DNA of 34,381 nucleotides from Caballeronia glebae (GCF_001545035.1 NZ_FCOJ02000072.1:1-34381); one strand, 5' to 3'; shown: positions 1-7,864, counted from the stretch's first letter. The notes: generated by a model from the sequence alone, not told the origin. Program-made: numbers and translations.

Positions 1-81
1 GCACGCGATGATGGCGTCGCGATGCAATATCTGATTCCGAACTGGAAGTTCGATAACAAGAAGCCGTGCCTCGTGCGTTAA
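1..81 (+). CDS. 3' end of an unidentified protein (partial)
   Basis: An open frame runs from the window edge to a TAA at 79-81 and gives 26 C-terminal residues ending in NWKFDNKKPCLVR. Its codon use (G/C third positions) matches the neighbours, so it is probably the tail of a real gene that starts outside the window. I do not recognise the family from so short a piece. It converges on the DUF72 gene with only 3 bases between the two stop codons. Confidence 0.55.
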   Translation, partial: ARDDGVAMQYLIPNWKFDNKKPCLVR

Positions 82-84
82 AGG

Positions 85-900
85 CTAGCCTTTCAAACGC
101 TCGATGAGCGCGATTCCCGCCGCGGGATTGCGCTCCTTGAATCCGCTGATGACGTAGAGAAATACATCGCGCGATGCGGCTTTCGGCGCGGGCTTGCCGA
201 AGCTCTGCAAGTCGTCCGGCGAGCCGCCCGCTGCCCACGTCTTCGCGCGCTCGGCCCAGCGATCGAGCGCCGCCTTCGCATAACCCTTCGCCTGCTTGTC
301 CGTCGTGCCCATGATGCGCGCGTAGACGAACGGCGCGGTCACGTCCGCGATCTGCGGATACTTCGAATCTCCAGCGATCACTACCGCGACGCGATACTTT
401 CGCGCGAGCGCGACGAACGCCGCGTCGCAAAAGCTCTCGTGCCGCACTTCGACCGCGTGACGAATCGCGCGTCCTTCGACTTTCGCGGGCAGCAGTTCGA
501 GAAAGCGCTCGAAGTCTTCGGGATCGAACTTCTTGGTCGGCGCGAACTGCCAGTTGATCGGACCGAGCTTGTCCTTCAGTTCGAGCACGCCGCTGCCGAA
601 GAAACGTTCGATGGTATCGCCCGCTTCGGCGAGCACCCGACGATTCGTCGCGTAGCGCGGCGCCTTCAGCGAGAACACGAAATCATCCGGCGTTTCGTCG
701 CGCCACTTGATGAACGTCGCGGGCTTCTGCGAACCGTAGAACGTGCCGTTCACTTCGATGGAAGTCAGCGCGCGGCTCGCGTATTCGAGTTCGCGCTTTT
801 GCGCGAGACCTTCGGGATAGAACGTGCCGCGCCACGGCTCGAACGTCCATCCGCCGATGCCGACGCGAATGCTCGCGGTCTTGCCTTTGGAGGCGGCCAT
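85..900 (-). CDS. DUF72 family protein
   Basis: The 271-residue product begins MAASKGKTASIRVGIGGW and shows the features of the DUF72 (YecE-like) TIM-barrel family: an N-terminal IRVGIGGWTFEPWRG stretch, an EVNGTFYG motif near residue 55, FSLKAPR, and a C-terminal segment with VYARIMG. The biochemical role of the family is not established. The frame is open for another 114 residues upstream, but that extension is Arg-rich and overlaps the cupin gene in another frame, so the ATG at 900 is chosen. The stop of the upstream cupin gene is 8 bases before this start, so the two are probably co-transcribed and translationally coupled. Confidence 0.85.
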   Translation of the reverse strand: MAASKGKTASIRVGIGGWTFEPWRGTFYPEGLAQKRELEYASRALTSIEVNGTFYGSQKPATFIKWRDETPDDFVFSLKAPRYATNRRVLAEAGDTIERFFGSGVLELKDKLGPINWQFAPTKKFDPEDFERFLELLPAKVEGRAIRHAVEVRHESFCDAAFVALARKYRVAVVIAGDSKYPQIADVTAPFVYARIMGTTDKQAKGYAKAALDRWAERAKTWAAGGSPDDLQSFGKPAPKAASRDVFLYVISGFKERNPAAGIALIERLKG

Positions 901-908
901 CGACGCGA

Positions 909-1175
909 CTACTTCCGGCCGACGAGATAGCTCACGCCGTGCGGCCCATACCGCTCCGAATGGTCGACGTTCGTCGTGAGATGGAAGATATCGCCGGCGC
1001 GATAGGTGTTCGCGTCGTCGCCGATGCGGATCGTGAGATCGCCTTCGAGGATGAGCGCCTTGGCATCGAACGGATGCGCGTGAATATCGAGCGAAGCGCT
1101 CGCCTCGCGCGTCACGGTGACGGCTTCGTTGAAACCTTCGCTGGAAAGCAGTGCGAGAAATTCGTCGCGGTGCAT
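909..1175 (-). CDS. small cupin-domain protein
   Basis: The product from the ATG at 1175 is 88 residues (MHRDEFLALLSSEGF...). It holds one cupin fold: the first motif has HAHPFDAKALILEGDLTI and the second has YRAGDIFHLTTNVDH, with His residues that could bind a metal. The substrate is unknown. An in-frame ATG at 1238 would add 21 residues, but these would be translated through the 9-bp hairpin at 1202-1230, which looks like the terminator of the gene upstream, so I prefer the inner start (GGA about 11 bases before it). It sits 8 bases upstream of the DUF72 gene and likely forms an operon with it. Confidence 0.75.
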   Translation of the reverse strand: MHRDEFLALLSSEGFNEAVTVTREASASLDIHAHPFDAKALILEGDLTIRIGDDANTYRAGDIFHLTTNVDHSERYGPHGVSYLVGRK

Positions 1176-1201
1176 GCTGGCCGTTCCATGGAAAAGGGAA
1201 G

Positions 1202-1230
1202 GCGCGTCCGCTTTCGTGGAACGGACGCGC
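1202..1230 (-). terminator. probable intrinsic terminator of the 1279-1581 gene
   Basis: A perfect 9-bp inverted repeat (GCGCGTCCG at 1202-1210 and CGGACGCGC at 1222-1230, 11-base loop) lies about 50 bases after the stop of the exported-protein gene. Read on the minus strand it is followed by a T-rich stretch (TTCCCTTTTCC). Confidence 0.55.
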
Positions 1231-1278
1231 AGTGTCATGCACCCATGCTAATGCAGTCGAACCGGCTGCGCTGCCCGC

Positions 1279-1581
1279 TCAATTGCCGAAGAAAATGTTG
1301 CATTGCGGCCCGCGCGTGCAGGGCTTGGAGGCTGCGCTGTCCATCGTGCCCATCGTGGTTGCGCCGGCCGCGCCGGTCGTCATCGGCGAGCCGCCGTAGG
1401 ACGTGTCGGTCGACTGGCTTTGCATGGCGCTTTGGGCAGGCGCGCTTGGGTCGGTCCAGGTATCGGCGGTGGCCTGTCCCGGAACCTGCGCGGTGCGATA
1501 GTAGGACTGCTGAGCCGATGCGAGGCCCGCAGTGACGAGTAACGAGGCGGCGAGCGCCGCCATGGCGATACGTGACTTCAT
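1279..1581 (-). CDS. small exported protein, function unknown
   Basis: A 100-residue protein with a clear Sec signal peptide (MKSRIAMAALAASLLVTAGLASA, cleavage probably after ASA near residue 23). The mature part is short, rich in Ser, Thr, Ala, Gln and Met, and ends CTRGPQCNIFFGN, with two Cys that could form a disulfide in the periplasm. The start is well supported by AAGGAG eight bases before the ATG. I recognise no domain. It looks like the small lineage-specific exported proteins common in Burkholderia. It is followed by a likely intrinsic terminator, so it is probably a single-gene transcript. Confidence 0.75.
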   Translation of the reverse strand: MKSRIAMAALAASLLVTAGLASAQQSYYRTAQVPGQATADTWTDPSAPAQSAMQSQSTDTSYGGSPMTTGAAGATTMGTMDSAASKPCTRGPQCNIFFGN

Positions 1582-2045
1582 GTTGACTCCTTGATCGGAA
1601 GGCGCGCTCGCGTGAACTCCGCGTAACGCTGTTCGCTAATTCGAATCGTCGATCCGCACGGAACGTGCCACGTGTGCCGTATGTGCCATGCATGGCGCGC
1701 CGGTCGGACGGACGTCGGCGCCGGTTCCCGATGCGGTTGCGTGTGCCGCGGCGGGTTGCCGAACTTGTTCGAATGCGATTCTCGCATGGCATCTCGCCGA
1801 TGCGATGCAGACGGAGCGCCGGTGCGCTTGCCGGCGAAAGGGACCCGCGGGTCCGCAGAAGACGCATGCCGCGCTGCACACTTCGTTATAGGCCGCGTAT
1901 GCGCGAATGAACAGCACAAATAAACGCACGCAGCGCTTCCAGTCGCATGCGTGGCGCGCGGCTGTCGATCGCGTCATCGTGGCTTCGGCTCTAGAATGCG
2001 AGGCGTGCTATTTCGCTTACTCACGAACGCAGGGACATCGCCGCC
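1582..2045. other. 464-bp intergenic region, no gene seen
   Basis: This gap separates the divergent exported-protein gene and arsC. Several frames are open here, but all give Arg/Cys-rich translations typical of high-GC shadow frames. It must hold the promoters of both flanking genes. The only motifs I can point to are a perfect 12-bp palindrome GCCATGCATGGC at 1685-1696 and a weak -10-like TAGAAT at about 1993-1998 upstream of arsC. Confidence 0.5.
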
Positions 2046-2468
2046 ATGACCGTCACCATCTACCACAACCCGAAGTGCGGAACTTCGCGCAACACGCTCG
2101 CACTGATCCGCAACGCGGGCATCGAGCCGGCCGTGATCGAGTATCTGACGCATCCGCCGAGCCGCGAGACGCTCGTCGCGCTGATCGCGCGCGCCGGACT
2201 TTCGGTGCGCGAGTCGCTGCGCGAAAAGGGTACGCCCTACGCCGAACTCGGCCTCGACGATCCAAGCCTCGCCGACGATCAACTCATTGACGCGATGCTC
2301 GCGCATCCGATTCTCATCAACCGTCCGTTCGTCGATACGCCCAAGGGCGCGCGGCTCTGCCGGCCATCGGAGCTGGTGCTCGATATCCTGCCCGAAGCGC
2401 AGCAAGGGCCGTTCACGAAAGAAGACGGCGAAGTCGTCATCGATTCTTCCGGCAAGCGCGTGCGCTAA
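2046..2468 (+). CDS. arsC: arsenate reductase, glutaredoxin-coupled type
   Basis: The 140-residue product matches the thioredoxin-fold ArsC family (plasmid R773 type): it starts MTVTIYHNPKCGTSRNTL, with the catalytic Cys at residue 11 in the NPKCGTS loop. It continues with a typical YL..PPS.ETL segment and ILINRPFVDTPKGARLCRPSE, which supplies Arg residues used for arsenate binding in the family. The enzyme reduces arsenate to arsenite in the cytoplasm with glutathione and glutaredoxin. No arsB, arsH or arsR is next to it, so this is a solitary chromosomal copy rather than part of an ars operon. The start has an AGGGA about 12 bases upstream. Confidence 0.92.
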   Translation: MTVTIYHNPKCGTSRNTLALIRNAGIEPAVIEYLTHPPSRETLVALIARAGLSVRESLREKGTPYAELGLDDPSLADDQLIDAMLAHPILINRPFVDTPKGARLCRPSELVLDILPEAQQGPFTKEDGEVVIDSSGKRVR

Positions 2469-2490
2469 CGCACCTTCGCTTTTGCTGACC

Positions 2491-2506
2491 GTTACCTGAC
2501 GTTACC
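2491..2506 (-). promoter_or_regulatory. tandem GTAAC-N5-GTAAC direct repeats
   Basis: GTTACC occurs at 2491 and again at 2501, exactly 10 bp apart. On the minus strand this reads GTAAC-N5-GTAAC, which resembles the geometry of OmpR-family response-regulator sites such as the CpxR box. It lies about 90 bp before the start of the small exported protein gene at 2595. Function is inferred. Confidence 0.3.
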
Positions 2507-2594
2507 TTTCTGGCAAACCCGTTGCACCTGTATCCGGCCTCGCTTCTTAGACTGCATCTGACTTACAGAGCACTCGGTGCAAGGAGAAAGCGAC

Positions 2595-2864
2595 ATGAAG
2601 AAGAAACTTCTTGGTACGGCTATCGGGCTGGCGGGGATCGCGGCACTCGCGATATCGGCGTCGGCGAATGCGCACGTCGACGTGGCGGTGGGCTTCGGCG
2701 TGCCGGTGTATGCGCAGCCAGCGGTGCCGGTCGGCTATTACGGTTACGGCGATCGCGACGAGCGCTGGCGCGAGCGCGAATGGCGCCGCCACGAATGGCG
2801 CGAGCGCCGCTGGCATCATGAGATGCGCCGCGAGCAGCGTTGGCGCGAGCGTCACGACTGGTAA
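2595..2864 (+). CDS. small exported basic PXPV-type protein
   Basis: An 89-residue protein that begins MKKKLLGTAIGLAGIAALAI and has a Sec signal peptide ending in SANA near residue 25. A short segment with PVYAQPAVPVGYYGYG follows, recalling PXPV-repeat proteins. The last 32 residues are extremely rich in Trp, Arg, Glu and His, with the recurring unit W-R-x-R/H-E-W. The start is set by AAGGAG eight bases before the ATG. The mature protein would be periplasmic and strongly charged. The tail could bind metal, nucleic acid or envelope polymers, but nothing shows which. An intrinsic terminator follows at 2886. Confidence 0.75.
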   Translation: MKKKLLGTAIGLAGIAALAISASANAHVDVAVGFGVPVYAQPAVPVGYYGYGDRDERWREREWRRHEWRERRWHHEMRREQRWRERHDW

Positions 2865-2885
2865 GTCGCGGGGAAAACGCGTTCG

Positions 2886-2918
2886 AACGCGGCGGGCCAA
2901 AGGCTGCGCCGCGTTTTT
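2886..2918 (+). terminator. intrinsic terminator
   Basis: Stem AACGCGGC (2886-2893) with GCCGCGTT (2908-2915), a 14-base loop, then three more T (TTTTT in all). It lies 22 bases after the stop of the small exported protein gene. Confidence 0.8.
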
Positions 2919-3109
2919 ACATGCGGAATGCGACGCCGTGTCGCACAGTGGCCCATTCAAGGCGCGCCGATTTTGGCCGTAAACACGCGAGTGAGGTCGG
3001 ATAATCCCTTTCAGCGAATCATCTCGCCGCACCGCGCGCAGTTCGAACGTGTCGGGCATCCGGCGTCGTCTTCCTCAAAGCACGAGCGATATCCCGTCCA
3101 CTTTCAGCG

Positions 3110-4282
3110 ATGTTCAGTCCCGTCAGCATTCTCGTCGTCACCGCGCTATCGAGCATTCTCTCGATACTGGTGCTGATTTCGCTGCTCTCGCACGCGATCG
3201 CCGGCGTCCCGCGCTGGCTTTGGGCCAACGTGCTCGCAATCGTTTCGCTCGTGCTTTTCTCCGTGCAGAACGTGGCGCCCGCGTGGCTCGGCATCGTCGC
3301 GGCGAATCAGTTGCTCGCGGCCACGATCCTGCTCATCTACGAAGGCTGCAACGATTTCTTCGACGTGCGGGTGCGTCCCGCGCAACGCTGGACGGGCTGG
3401 ATCATGTGGTTCGGCGTGATGGCGGGCATCGCGTACTTCACCTACGTCGCGCCCGATGTGAACGTGCGCGTGGTGATCGTGTCGGCGTTTCATGCCGCGT
3501 GCGATCTCGCGATAGCCGGGCGCGTGCTGATCGAGCGTCCGAAGGAACGGCCGCGCTACAACTACTTGTTCGTCGCCGGCGCGGCGGCGCTCGGCGCACT
3601 CGGCCACACGGTGCGCGGCGCGATCTATGTCGCGAAGCCACCCGCGCACGCCGCGCTTCTCGAACCCGGCGCGATGCAGATCATGTTTCTCGCGCTCGGC
3701 ATTCTCGTGCTGCCGTCGCTGTGCATCGGCCTCGTGATGATGGCGCACGACCGGCTTGCGCAGCGGCTCGAACGGCTCGCGCGTTTCGACGATCTCACCG
3801 GCGCGCTTTCGCGCAAGGCATTGCTGGCCGCCGCGGCCGAGCGTCTCGCGCGGGCGCGGCAAGACGGCGAGCGCGAGTTCGTCGCGGTCGTCGATATCGA
3901 TCATTTCAAAAGCGTGAACGACCGCTACGGCCATGCGGCGGGCGACGAAGTGCTGCGCCATTTCGCGTCGATCGTGCGTGCGCGGATTCGCGAGAACGAT
4001 GCGTTCGGGCGGATCGGCGGCGAGGAGTTTTGTCTCTTCTGCACGGCGGAGCGCGCCGAAGACATCACCGCACTCGTCGAGCGGCTGCGCAAGACCGTCG
4101 AGGCGACACCGTGCGCCGTGCCCGGCGGCGTGCTGCATTACACCTTCAGCGCGGGTATCGCGGCGTGGGACCGGCGCGAGCCGCTCACGGCGCTGATGGC
4201 GCGCGCCGACGGCCTGCTCTATGCCGCGAAGGTCGCGGGCCGCAATCGTGTGAAGGCGCCCGCCGCCGACGCGCTCGTCTAG
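3110..4282 (+). CDS. membrane-bound diguanylate cyclase (GGDEF domain)
   Basis: A 390-residue protein. The first ~215 residues hold about six or seven hydrophobic segments (MFSPVSILVVTALSSILSIL onward), an integral-membrane sensor region. A GGDEF domain follows, starting at FDDLTGALSRKAL (residue ~228). The substrate motif DIDHFKSVNDRYGHAAGD is present, the active-site signature is GGEEF at residues 303-307, and an RxxD inhibitory site (REND, 294-297) sits five residues before it, so it should be an active, product-inhibited cyclase making cyclic di-GMP. There is no EAL domain. It converges on the MgtC-like gene and the two stop codons overlap in CTAG. The membrane-sensor ligand cannot be told from sequence. 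Confidence 0.92.
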   Translation: MFSPVSILVVTALSSILSILVLISLLSHAIAGVPRWLWANVLAIVSLVLFSVQNVAPAWLGIVAANQLLAATILLIYEGCNDFFDVRVRPAQRWTGWIMWFGVMAGIAYFTYVAPDVNVRVVIVSAFHAACDLAIAGRVLIERPKERPRYNYLFVAGAAALGALGHTVRGAIYVAKPPAHAALLEPGAMQIMFLALGILVLPSLCIGLVMMAHDRLAQRLERLARFDDLTGALSRKALLAAAAERLARARQDGEREFVAVVDIDHFKSVNDRYGHAAGDEVLRHFASIVRARIRENDAFGRIGGEEFCLFCTAERAEDITALVERLRKTVEATPCAVPGGVLHYTFSAGIAAWDRREPLTALMARADGLLYAAKVAGRNRVKAPAADALV

Positions 4283-4773
4283 GCCTCTTCGACGTCGGCG
4301 TATTGCTGACGTTCGTCTTCCGGCTTGTTCATCCAGCGCCGTAACAGACGCTTCTCGACGGCGCGCCCGATCGTGAGCAACGCGATCATCAGGATCATCG
4401 CGATGAACGCGACGCTCCACACACCCAGTCCGCAAACGATGCCGACGGCCGCCGTCACCCAGATCGACGCCGCCGTGGTCAGCCCGCGCACGCGATTCTC
4501 GCGCGGATTTTGCAGGATCACGCCCGCGCCGAGAAAGCCGATGCCCGTCACGATGCCCTGCACGGCGCGCGATACGTCGGCGTCGTGCGCGAGCGACATC
4601 GAGAAGCCTTGCGCACACATCGTCGCGAGGCACGCACCGAGCGAAACGAGCCCGAGCGTCTTCATGCCGGTCGGCTTGCCGTGCAGATCGCGATCGATGC
4701 CGATGATGCAGCCGATCAGCATCGCGGACAGCATGCGCAACACGGCGTCGACGAGAATGGGATAGGGAAGCAT
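4279..4773 (-). CDS. MgtC/SapB family membrane protein
   Basis: A 164-residue protein with the MgtC/SapB pattern: MLSAMLIGCIIGIDRDLHGKPTGMKT, then GIVTGIGFLGAGVI and GLTTAASIWVTAAVG, with four to five membrane segments. A short cytoplasmic C-terminus ends in acidic residues. It lacks the C-terminal ACT-like domain of long MgtC proteins. Members are linked to Mg2+ limitation and virulence in some bacteria, but a short chromosomal copy like this cannot be assigned a precise role. Its start is 118 bp from the divergent RidA gene. Its 3' end overlaps the diguanylate cyclase stop by 4 bases. Confidence 0.88.
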   Translation of the reverse strand: MLPYPILVDAVLRMLSAMLIGCIIGIDRDLHGKPTGMKTLGLVSLGACLATMCAQGFSMSLAHDADVSRAVQGIVTGIGFLGAGVILQNPRENRVRGLTTAASIWVTAAVGIVCGLGVWSVAFIAMILMIALLTIGRAVEKRLLRRWMNKPEDERQQYADVEEA

Positions 4774-4891
4774 CGCGTATCAAAAGGTAATCGTAAGCCG
4801 GGCCATCTCCGCACGAGGCGCCCACGCACGCGCAATTTTGGCGCGCTAACGTGCGGTTCCGATCCATGCCGACACACAACGAGGAGACAAA

Positions 4892-5290
4892 TTGAGTCAA
4901 TTGCCCAAATTCACGATGGTCGATGCGGCGCCCGCGCCCGTCGGCCCTTTCTCGCACGCGGCCGAAGCCGACGGCTGGGTGTTTCTGACCGGCCAGATGC
5001 CGACCGATCCGGACGACGACGGCGCGCCGCTGCCCGAAGGCGTCGCCGCGCAGACGCGCCGCGTGATGGACAACCTGATTCTCGTGCTGAACGGCGTGGG
5101 CCTCGCGCTCGACAACGTGGTCAGCGTGCGTATTTTCCTGACCGAGTTCAAGCGCGACTACGACGCGATGAACGCGGTGTACCGCGCGTACTTCCTGCCC
5201 AAGCCGTTGCCGGCGCGCACGTGCATCGGCGTGACTGGCCTTGCGCGCGATGCGCTCGTGGAAATCGATCTCGTCGCCAAACGTCCGTGA
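4892..5290 (+). CDS. RidA family protein (reactive enamine/imine deaminase)
   Basis: A 132-residue product with the YjgF/YER057c/UK114 fold: GPFSHAAEADGWVFLTGQMP at the N-terminus, AQTRRVMDNLILVLNGVGL in the middle, and PARTCIGVTGLARDALVEID at the end. That last segment carries the conserved Arg (R109) and Glu (E124) that bind the imine substrate in RidA proteins. The start is a TTG at 4892, favoured over the ATG at 4916 because GAGGAG lies six bases before it and because the family N-terminus is then complete. It converges on the AlkB gene with 6 bases between stops. Confidence 0.88.
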   Translation: MSQLPKFTMVDAAPAPVGPFSHAAEADGWVFLTGQMPTDPDDDGAPLPEGVAAQTRRVMDNLILVLNGVGLALDNVVSVRIFLTEFKRDYDAMNAVYRAYFLPKPLPARTCIGVTGLARDALVEIDLVAKRP

Positions 5291-5296
5291 GCGCGA

Positions 5297-5893
5297 TCAT
5301 TCGAGTTTCGACGCATCGACCCAGCGGAACGTGAGATTGATGCGCTCGCCGCGCGCACCCGGTTGCTTCGGCACGCGATGCACCCATTCGCGCTGCGTGA
5401 GCCCGCGCATCACGAGCAGGCTGCCGTGCGTGAGCGCGAGCGTGTGGGTCGCGTGCGTGCGCGCGTGACGGAATTCGAACGTGCGCGTGGCGCCGAGACT
5501 CACCGATGCGATCACCGGCTCCGGCCCGAGCTCGCGTTCCTTGTCGGCATGCCAGCCCATGCTGTCCAGCCCGCTGCGGTAGCGGTTCAGCAGCACGCTG
5601 TTGAAGCGCGCATCGCAGGCGGCTTCGGCGCGCTCGCGAAGTTGCGCGACGGCGGGCGTCCACGGCTGCGGCACGTTGCGGATGCCCGAATAGACATAGA
5701 CGGCGTCCGGCTCGCCTTGCCACGCGGTCAGGCGCGGCAGCGGCACGCGGCCGCCGGGCGTTGTCATCGTGTCCTGCTGCCAGGCCACTTCCGCGATCAG
5801 CGCGCCCATCAGATCGGAGGCTGCGTCGGCGTCGATCCAGTCCGGATGCCACGCGACGTCGGGCTTGGGAATGTCGTCGAAGAGATCGAACAT
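5297..5893 (-). CDS. AlkB-type 2-oxoglutarate/Fe(II) dioxygenase
   Basis: From the ATG at 5893 the protein has 198 residues and starts MFDLFDDIP, a start typical of AlkB proteins. It has the iron ligands H115 and D117 (GWHADKE) and the distal H172 (EWVHRV), and the 2-oxoglutarate/nucleotide motif RINLTFR with R184 and R190. The segment LLNRYRSGLDSMGWHAD resembles the ALKBH2/3-like bacterial branch. The family repairs N-alkylated bases (1-methyladenine, 3-methylcytosine) by oxidative demethylation. An earlier in-frame ATG at 5926 adds 11 residues (MLLPPPLRNTV). Neither start has a strong ribosome binding site, so the start is less sure than the function. Confidence 0.88.
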   Translation of the reverse strand: MFDLFDDIPKPDVAWHPDWIDADAASDLMGALIAEVAWQQDTMTTPGGRVPLPRLTAWQGEPDAVYVYSGIRNVPQPWTPAVAQLRERAEAACDARFNSVLLNRYRSGLDSMGWHADKERELGPEPVIASVSLGATRTFEFRHARTHATHTLALTHGSLLVMRGLTQREWVHRVPKQPGARGERINLTFRWVDASKLE

Positions 5894-6084
5894 GACTGTG
5901 TTGCGCAACGGCGGCGGAAGAAGCATTCACGATAGCAGAGCCGCCGCGCGCCGTAATTGCCGGTTCATTGCCTTGTACGCGAAGCCGCTGTGCTACATTC
6001 CCCGGATCATCTCAATAAAGTCGTGCGAGGGTCCGAACATCCGCTTCGTCCCTTTCCGCGCGACGGCGACTCACGGGGAATGGC

Positions 6085-6480
6085 ATGAATATCACCGCCG
6101 AAGCGAGCGGCGGCGCGGCGCAGTGCCGCCGCATCCTGCTCGTCGACGACAGCGCCGATGCGGCGCTTGCCATGTCGATGCTGCTCGAAGCGCTCGGCCA
6201 TGAAGTGCGCACCGAGCATGACGGTCCACGCGCGCTCGCATCGATCGATGATTTCAAGCCGGATGTCGTCGTGCTCGATATCGGATTGCCGGGCATGAAC
6301 GGCTTCGATGTCGCGCGCGAGATGAGAAAGCGCGACGCGACCCGAAGCGCGCTGCTGCTCGCATTGACCGGCTGGGGCAGCGACGCCGATCGGCAGAGCG
6401 CGTTCGACGCGGGCTTCGATCATCATCTGACGAAGCCCGTCACCATCGGCGATCTGGAAGCGCTGCTCGCGAGACCCTAG
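6085..6480 (+). CDS. stand-alone response regulator receiver domain
   Basis: 131 residues forming only a CheY-like receiver: ILLVDDSADAAL at the N-terminus, phospho-acceptor D65 in VVLDIGLPGMNG, T95 in LALTGWGS, and K117 in LTKP. There is no output domain and no histidine kinase nearby. The ALTGWG...GFDHHLTKP pattern is that of receivers often found at the ends of hybrid kinases. A similar single-domain receiver lies at 16316-16681. GGGGAATGGC precedes the ATG. The stop is 5 bases from the stop of the convergent EEP-family gene. Confidence 0.9.
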   Translation: MNITAEASGGAAQCRRILLVDDSADAALAMSMLLEALGHEVRTEHDGPRALASIDDFKPDVVVLDIGLPGMNGFDVAREMRKRDATRSALLLALTGWGSDADRQSAFDAGFDHHLTKPVTIGDLEALLARP

Positions 6481-6485
6481 GCGCT

Positions 6486-7292
6486 TTACTCCACGCGCAG
6501 CCGCGCCATGTACGGCAGGTGATCGGACAGCCACGCGGTGTCCTGCGTCGGCACGAGCCATTCGACCGGTTTCAGGCCGCGCACGAACATCTTGTCGAGC
6601 GCGAGCGCCGGTGAGAACGCCGGGAACGTGCGGCCCGATTCGCCTAGCATCGTCGCGACTTCGCTCATGCCCAGTTCGGCGAAGAGCGGCACGGAGTCGT
6701 TGCGCCAGTCGTTGAAATCGCCCGCGAGCATGAGCGGGCCGTCCGGCGCTTCCTTCGCGATCCAGTGCGCGATCCAGTTCATCTGACGCAGCCGCGCCTG
6801 ACGCGTCAACGCGAGATGCGCGCACAGCAACGTGATGCCCTGCCCGGCGAAGGTCGCGCGCGCGACCAGCAAGCCGCGTTTTTCGAAGCGATGCGCCGAG
6901 ATGTCCCAGCGCCCGGAGAGATCGAGCGGATGCGGCGAGAGAATCGCGTTGCCGTGCCGCCACGACGGCTTGAGCACGTTCGGCCCGAGCGCGATCTGCA
7001 ATTCGAGCGTCGTGGCGATCTCGGTTGCCTGACAATGCCAGACATCGTCGAGCGGCGCGCCGAGCGGCTTGCCGAAACCGCTCGCGAGCACGGGCTGCGG
7101 CATGCGCCGCGCCATCGCTTCCTGGAGAAAATAGACGTCGGCGTTGGTGGTCTGAACCCACCGCTGCATCGCGTTCCAGGCGCGCAGGCCGAGGGGCGAA
7201 CGGCCCTTGTGAAGATTCCAGCTGACCGCCGTGAAGTCCGGCGTGGCCGAATGCGCGGACGGGGCCGGTGGAAGATGTTCTGGGTTTCGCAT
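6486..7292 (-). CDS. endonuclease/exonuclease/phosphatase (EEP) family protein
   Basis: A 268-residue protein with the EEP superfamily motifs in order: VSWNLHKG (N26), YFLQEA (E58), GNAILSPHPL, LLCAHLALT, LAGDFNDW, and LSDHLPY near the C-terminus, which supplies the catalytic Asp-His pair. Such enzymes are Mg2+-dependent phosphodiesterases. The substrate may be DNA, a phospholipid head group or another phosphodiester and cannot be told here. There is no signal peptide, so it is probably cytoplasmic. The ATG at 7292 has no strong ribosome binding site. The 17 residues before the first motif are Pro-rich and could be a leader region. Confidence 0.85.
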   Translation of the reverse strand: MRNPEHLPPAPSAHSATPDFTAVSWNLHKGRSPLGLRAWNAMQRWVQTTNADVYFLQEAMARRMPQPVLASGFGKPLGAPLDDVWHCQATEIATTLELQIALGPNVLKPSWRHGNAILSPHPLDLSGRWDISAHRFEKRGLLVARATFAGQGITLLCAHLALTRQARLRQMNWIAHWIAKEAPDGPLMLAGDFNDWRNDSVPLFAELGMSEVATMLGESGRTFPAFSPALALDKMFVRGLKPVEWLVPTQDTAWLSDHLPYMARLRVE

Positions 7293-7342
7293 GCGTTCTT
7301 TGTCTTGAGCGGCGGCCTTTTGAGGCTATGTCGCCGCGATTG

Positions 7343-7864
7343 TCATTGCGCCGCCGTCGACGAGCCGAGGCTCGCGCGTACGCGGTATGCAAGCGACGGG
7401 TTGCTGTCGATGATCTGCCACTGTCCCCATTCACCCGGCTTGAGCACGAGGCCCGGATGCGAGCCGCTCACCTGGCGCGGCACCGGCGGCACCTTGCAGC
7501 CGGACGTCGACGTGCGCGAGTTGTCCTCCTGCAAGGTTTCCTGCGCGTCGATGGCGAGCGTGATGTCGTCGGCGCTCGCGTGGGTGGGCGAGATGGTGAT
7601 CGTGCGTTGCAGATCGATGTCGCCCGCGGGCTGATCCGCGCAGCCGACGCGGTTTTGCACCTTGTTGTGATGCGTGTCCGTGCGCGCCTGCCCGACGTTC
7701 GTCGTGCCGGAGAAGGAGTCCACCTGTTGCCCGTCGCGCACGACCTGCAACTCCCACGTGACTGGCTGCGTCGGCGTGCCTTGCGCGTGCGCGCCGAACG
7801 CGGCGAGGCCGGCGCCCGTCATGAGCGCGACATTCAGAAAGGCGGTGCGTATCGTTTTATGCAT
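7343..7864 (-). CDS. exported protein, function unknown
   Basis: A 173-residue protein with a signal peptide (MHKTIRTAFLNVALMTGAGL, cleavage after AHA or AQG near residue 28). The mature part is predicted to be beta-rich (VTWELQVVRDGQQVDSFSGTTNVGQ), with two Cys (VGCADQP and SGCKVPP) that could pair, and ends with an EWGQWQIIDSNPSLAYRVRASL segment. I do not recognise the family. It may be a periplasmic or outer-membrane-associated protein. AGGAG lies nine bases before the ATG. It stands 50 bases upstream of the EEP gene on the same strand, so the two may be co-transcribed. Confidence 0.72.
   Translation of the reverse strand: MHKTIRTAFLNVALMTGAGLAAFGAHAQGTPTQPVTWELQVVRDGQQVDSFSGTTNVGQARTDTHHNKVQNRVGCADQPAGDIDLQRTITISPTHASADDITLAIDAQETLQEDNSRTSTSGCKVPPVPRQVSGSHPGLVLKPGEWGQWQIIDSNPSLAYRVRASLGSSTAAQ

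Noticed and set aside
1685..1696. 12-bp palindrome GCCATGCATGGC
   Set aside because: Perfect but isolated, and not placed relative to any promoter I can recognise.
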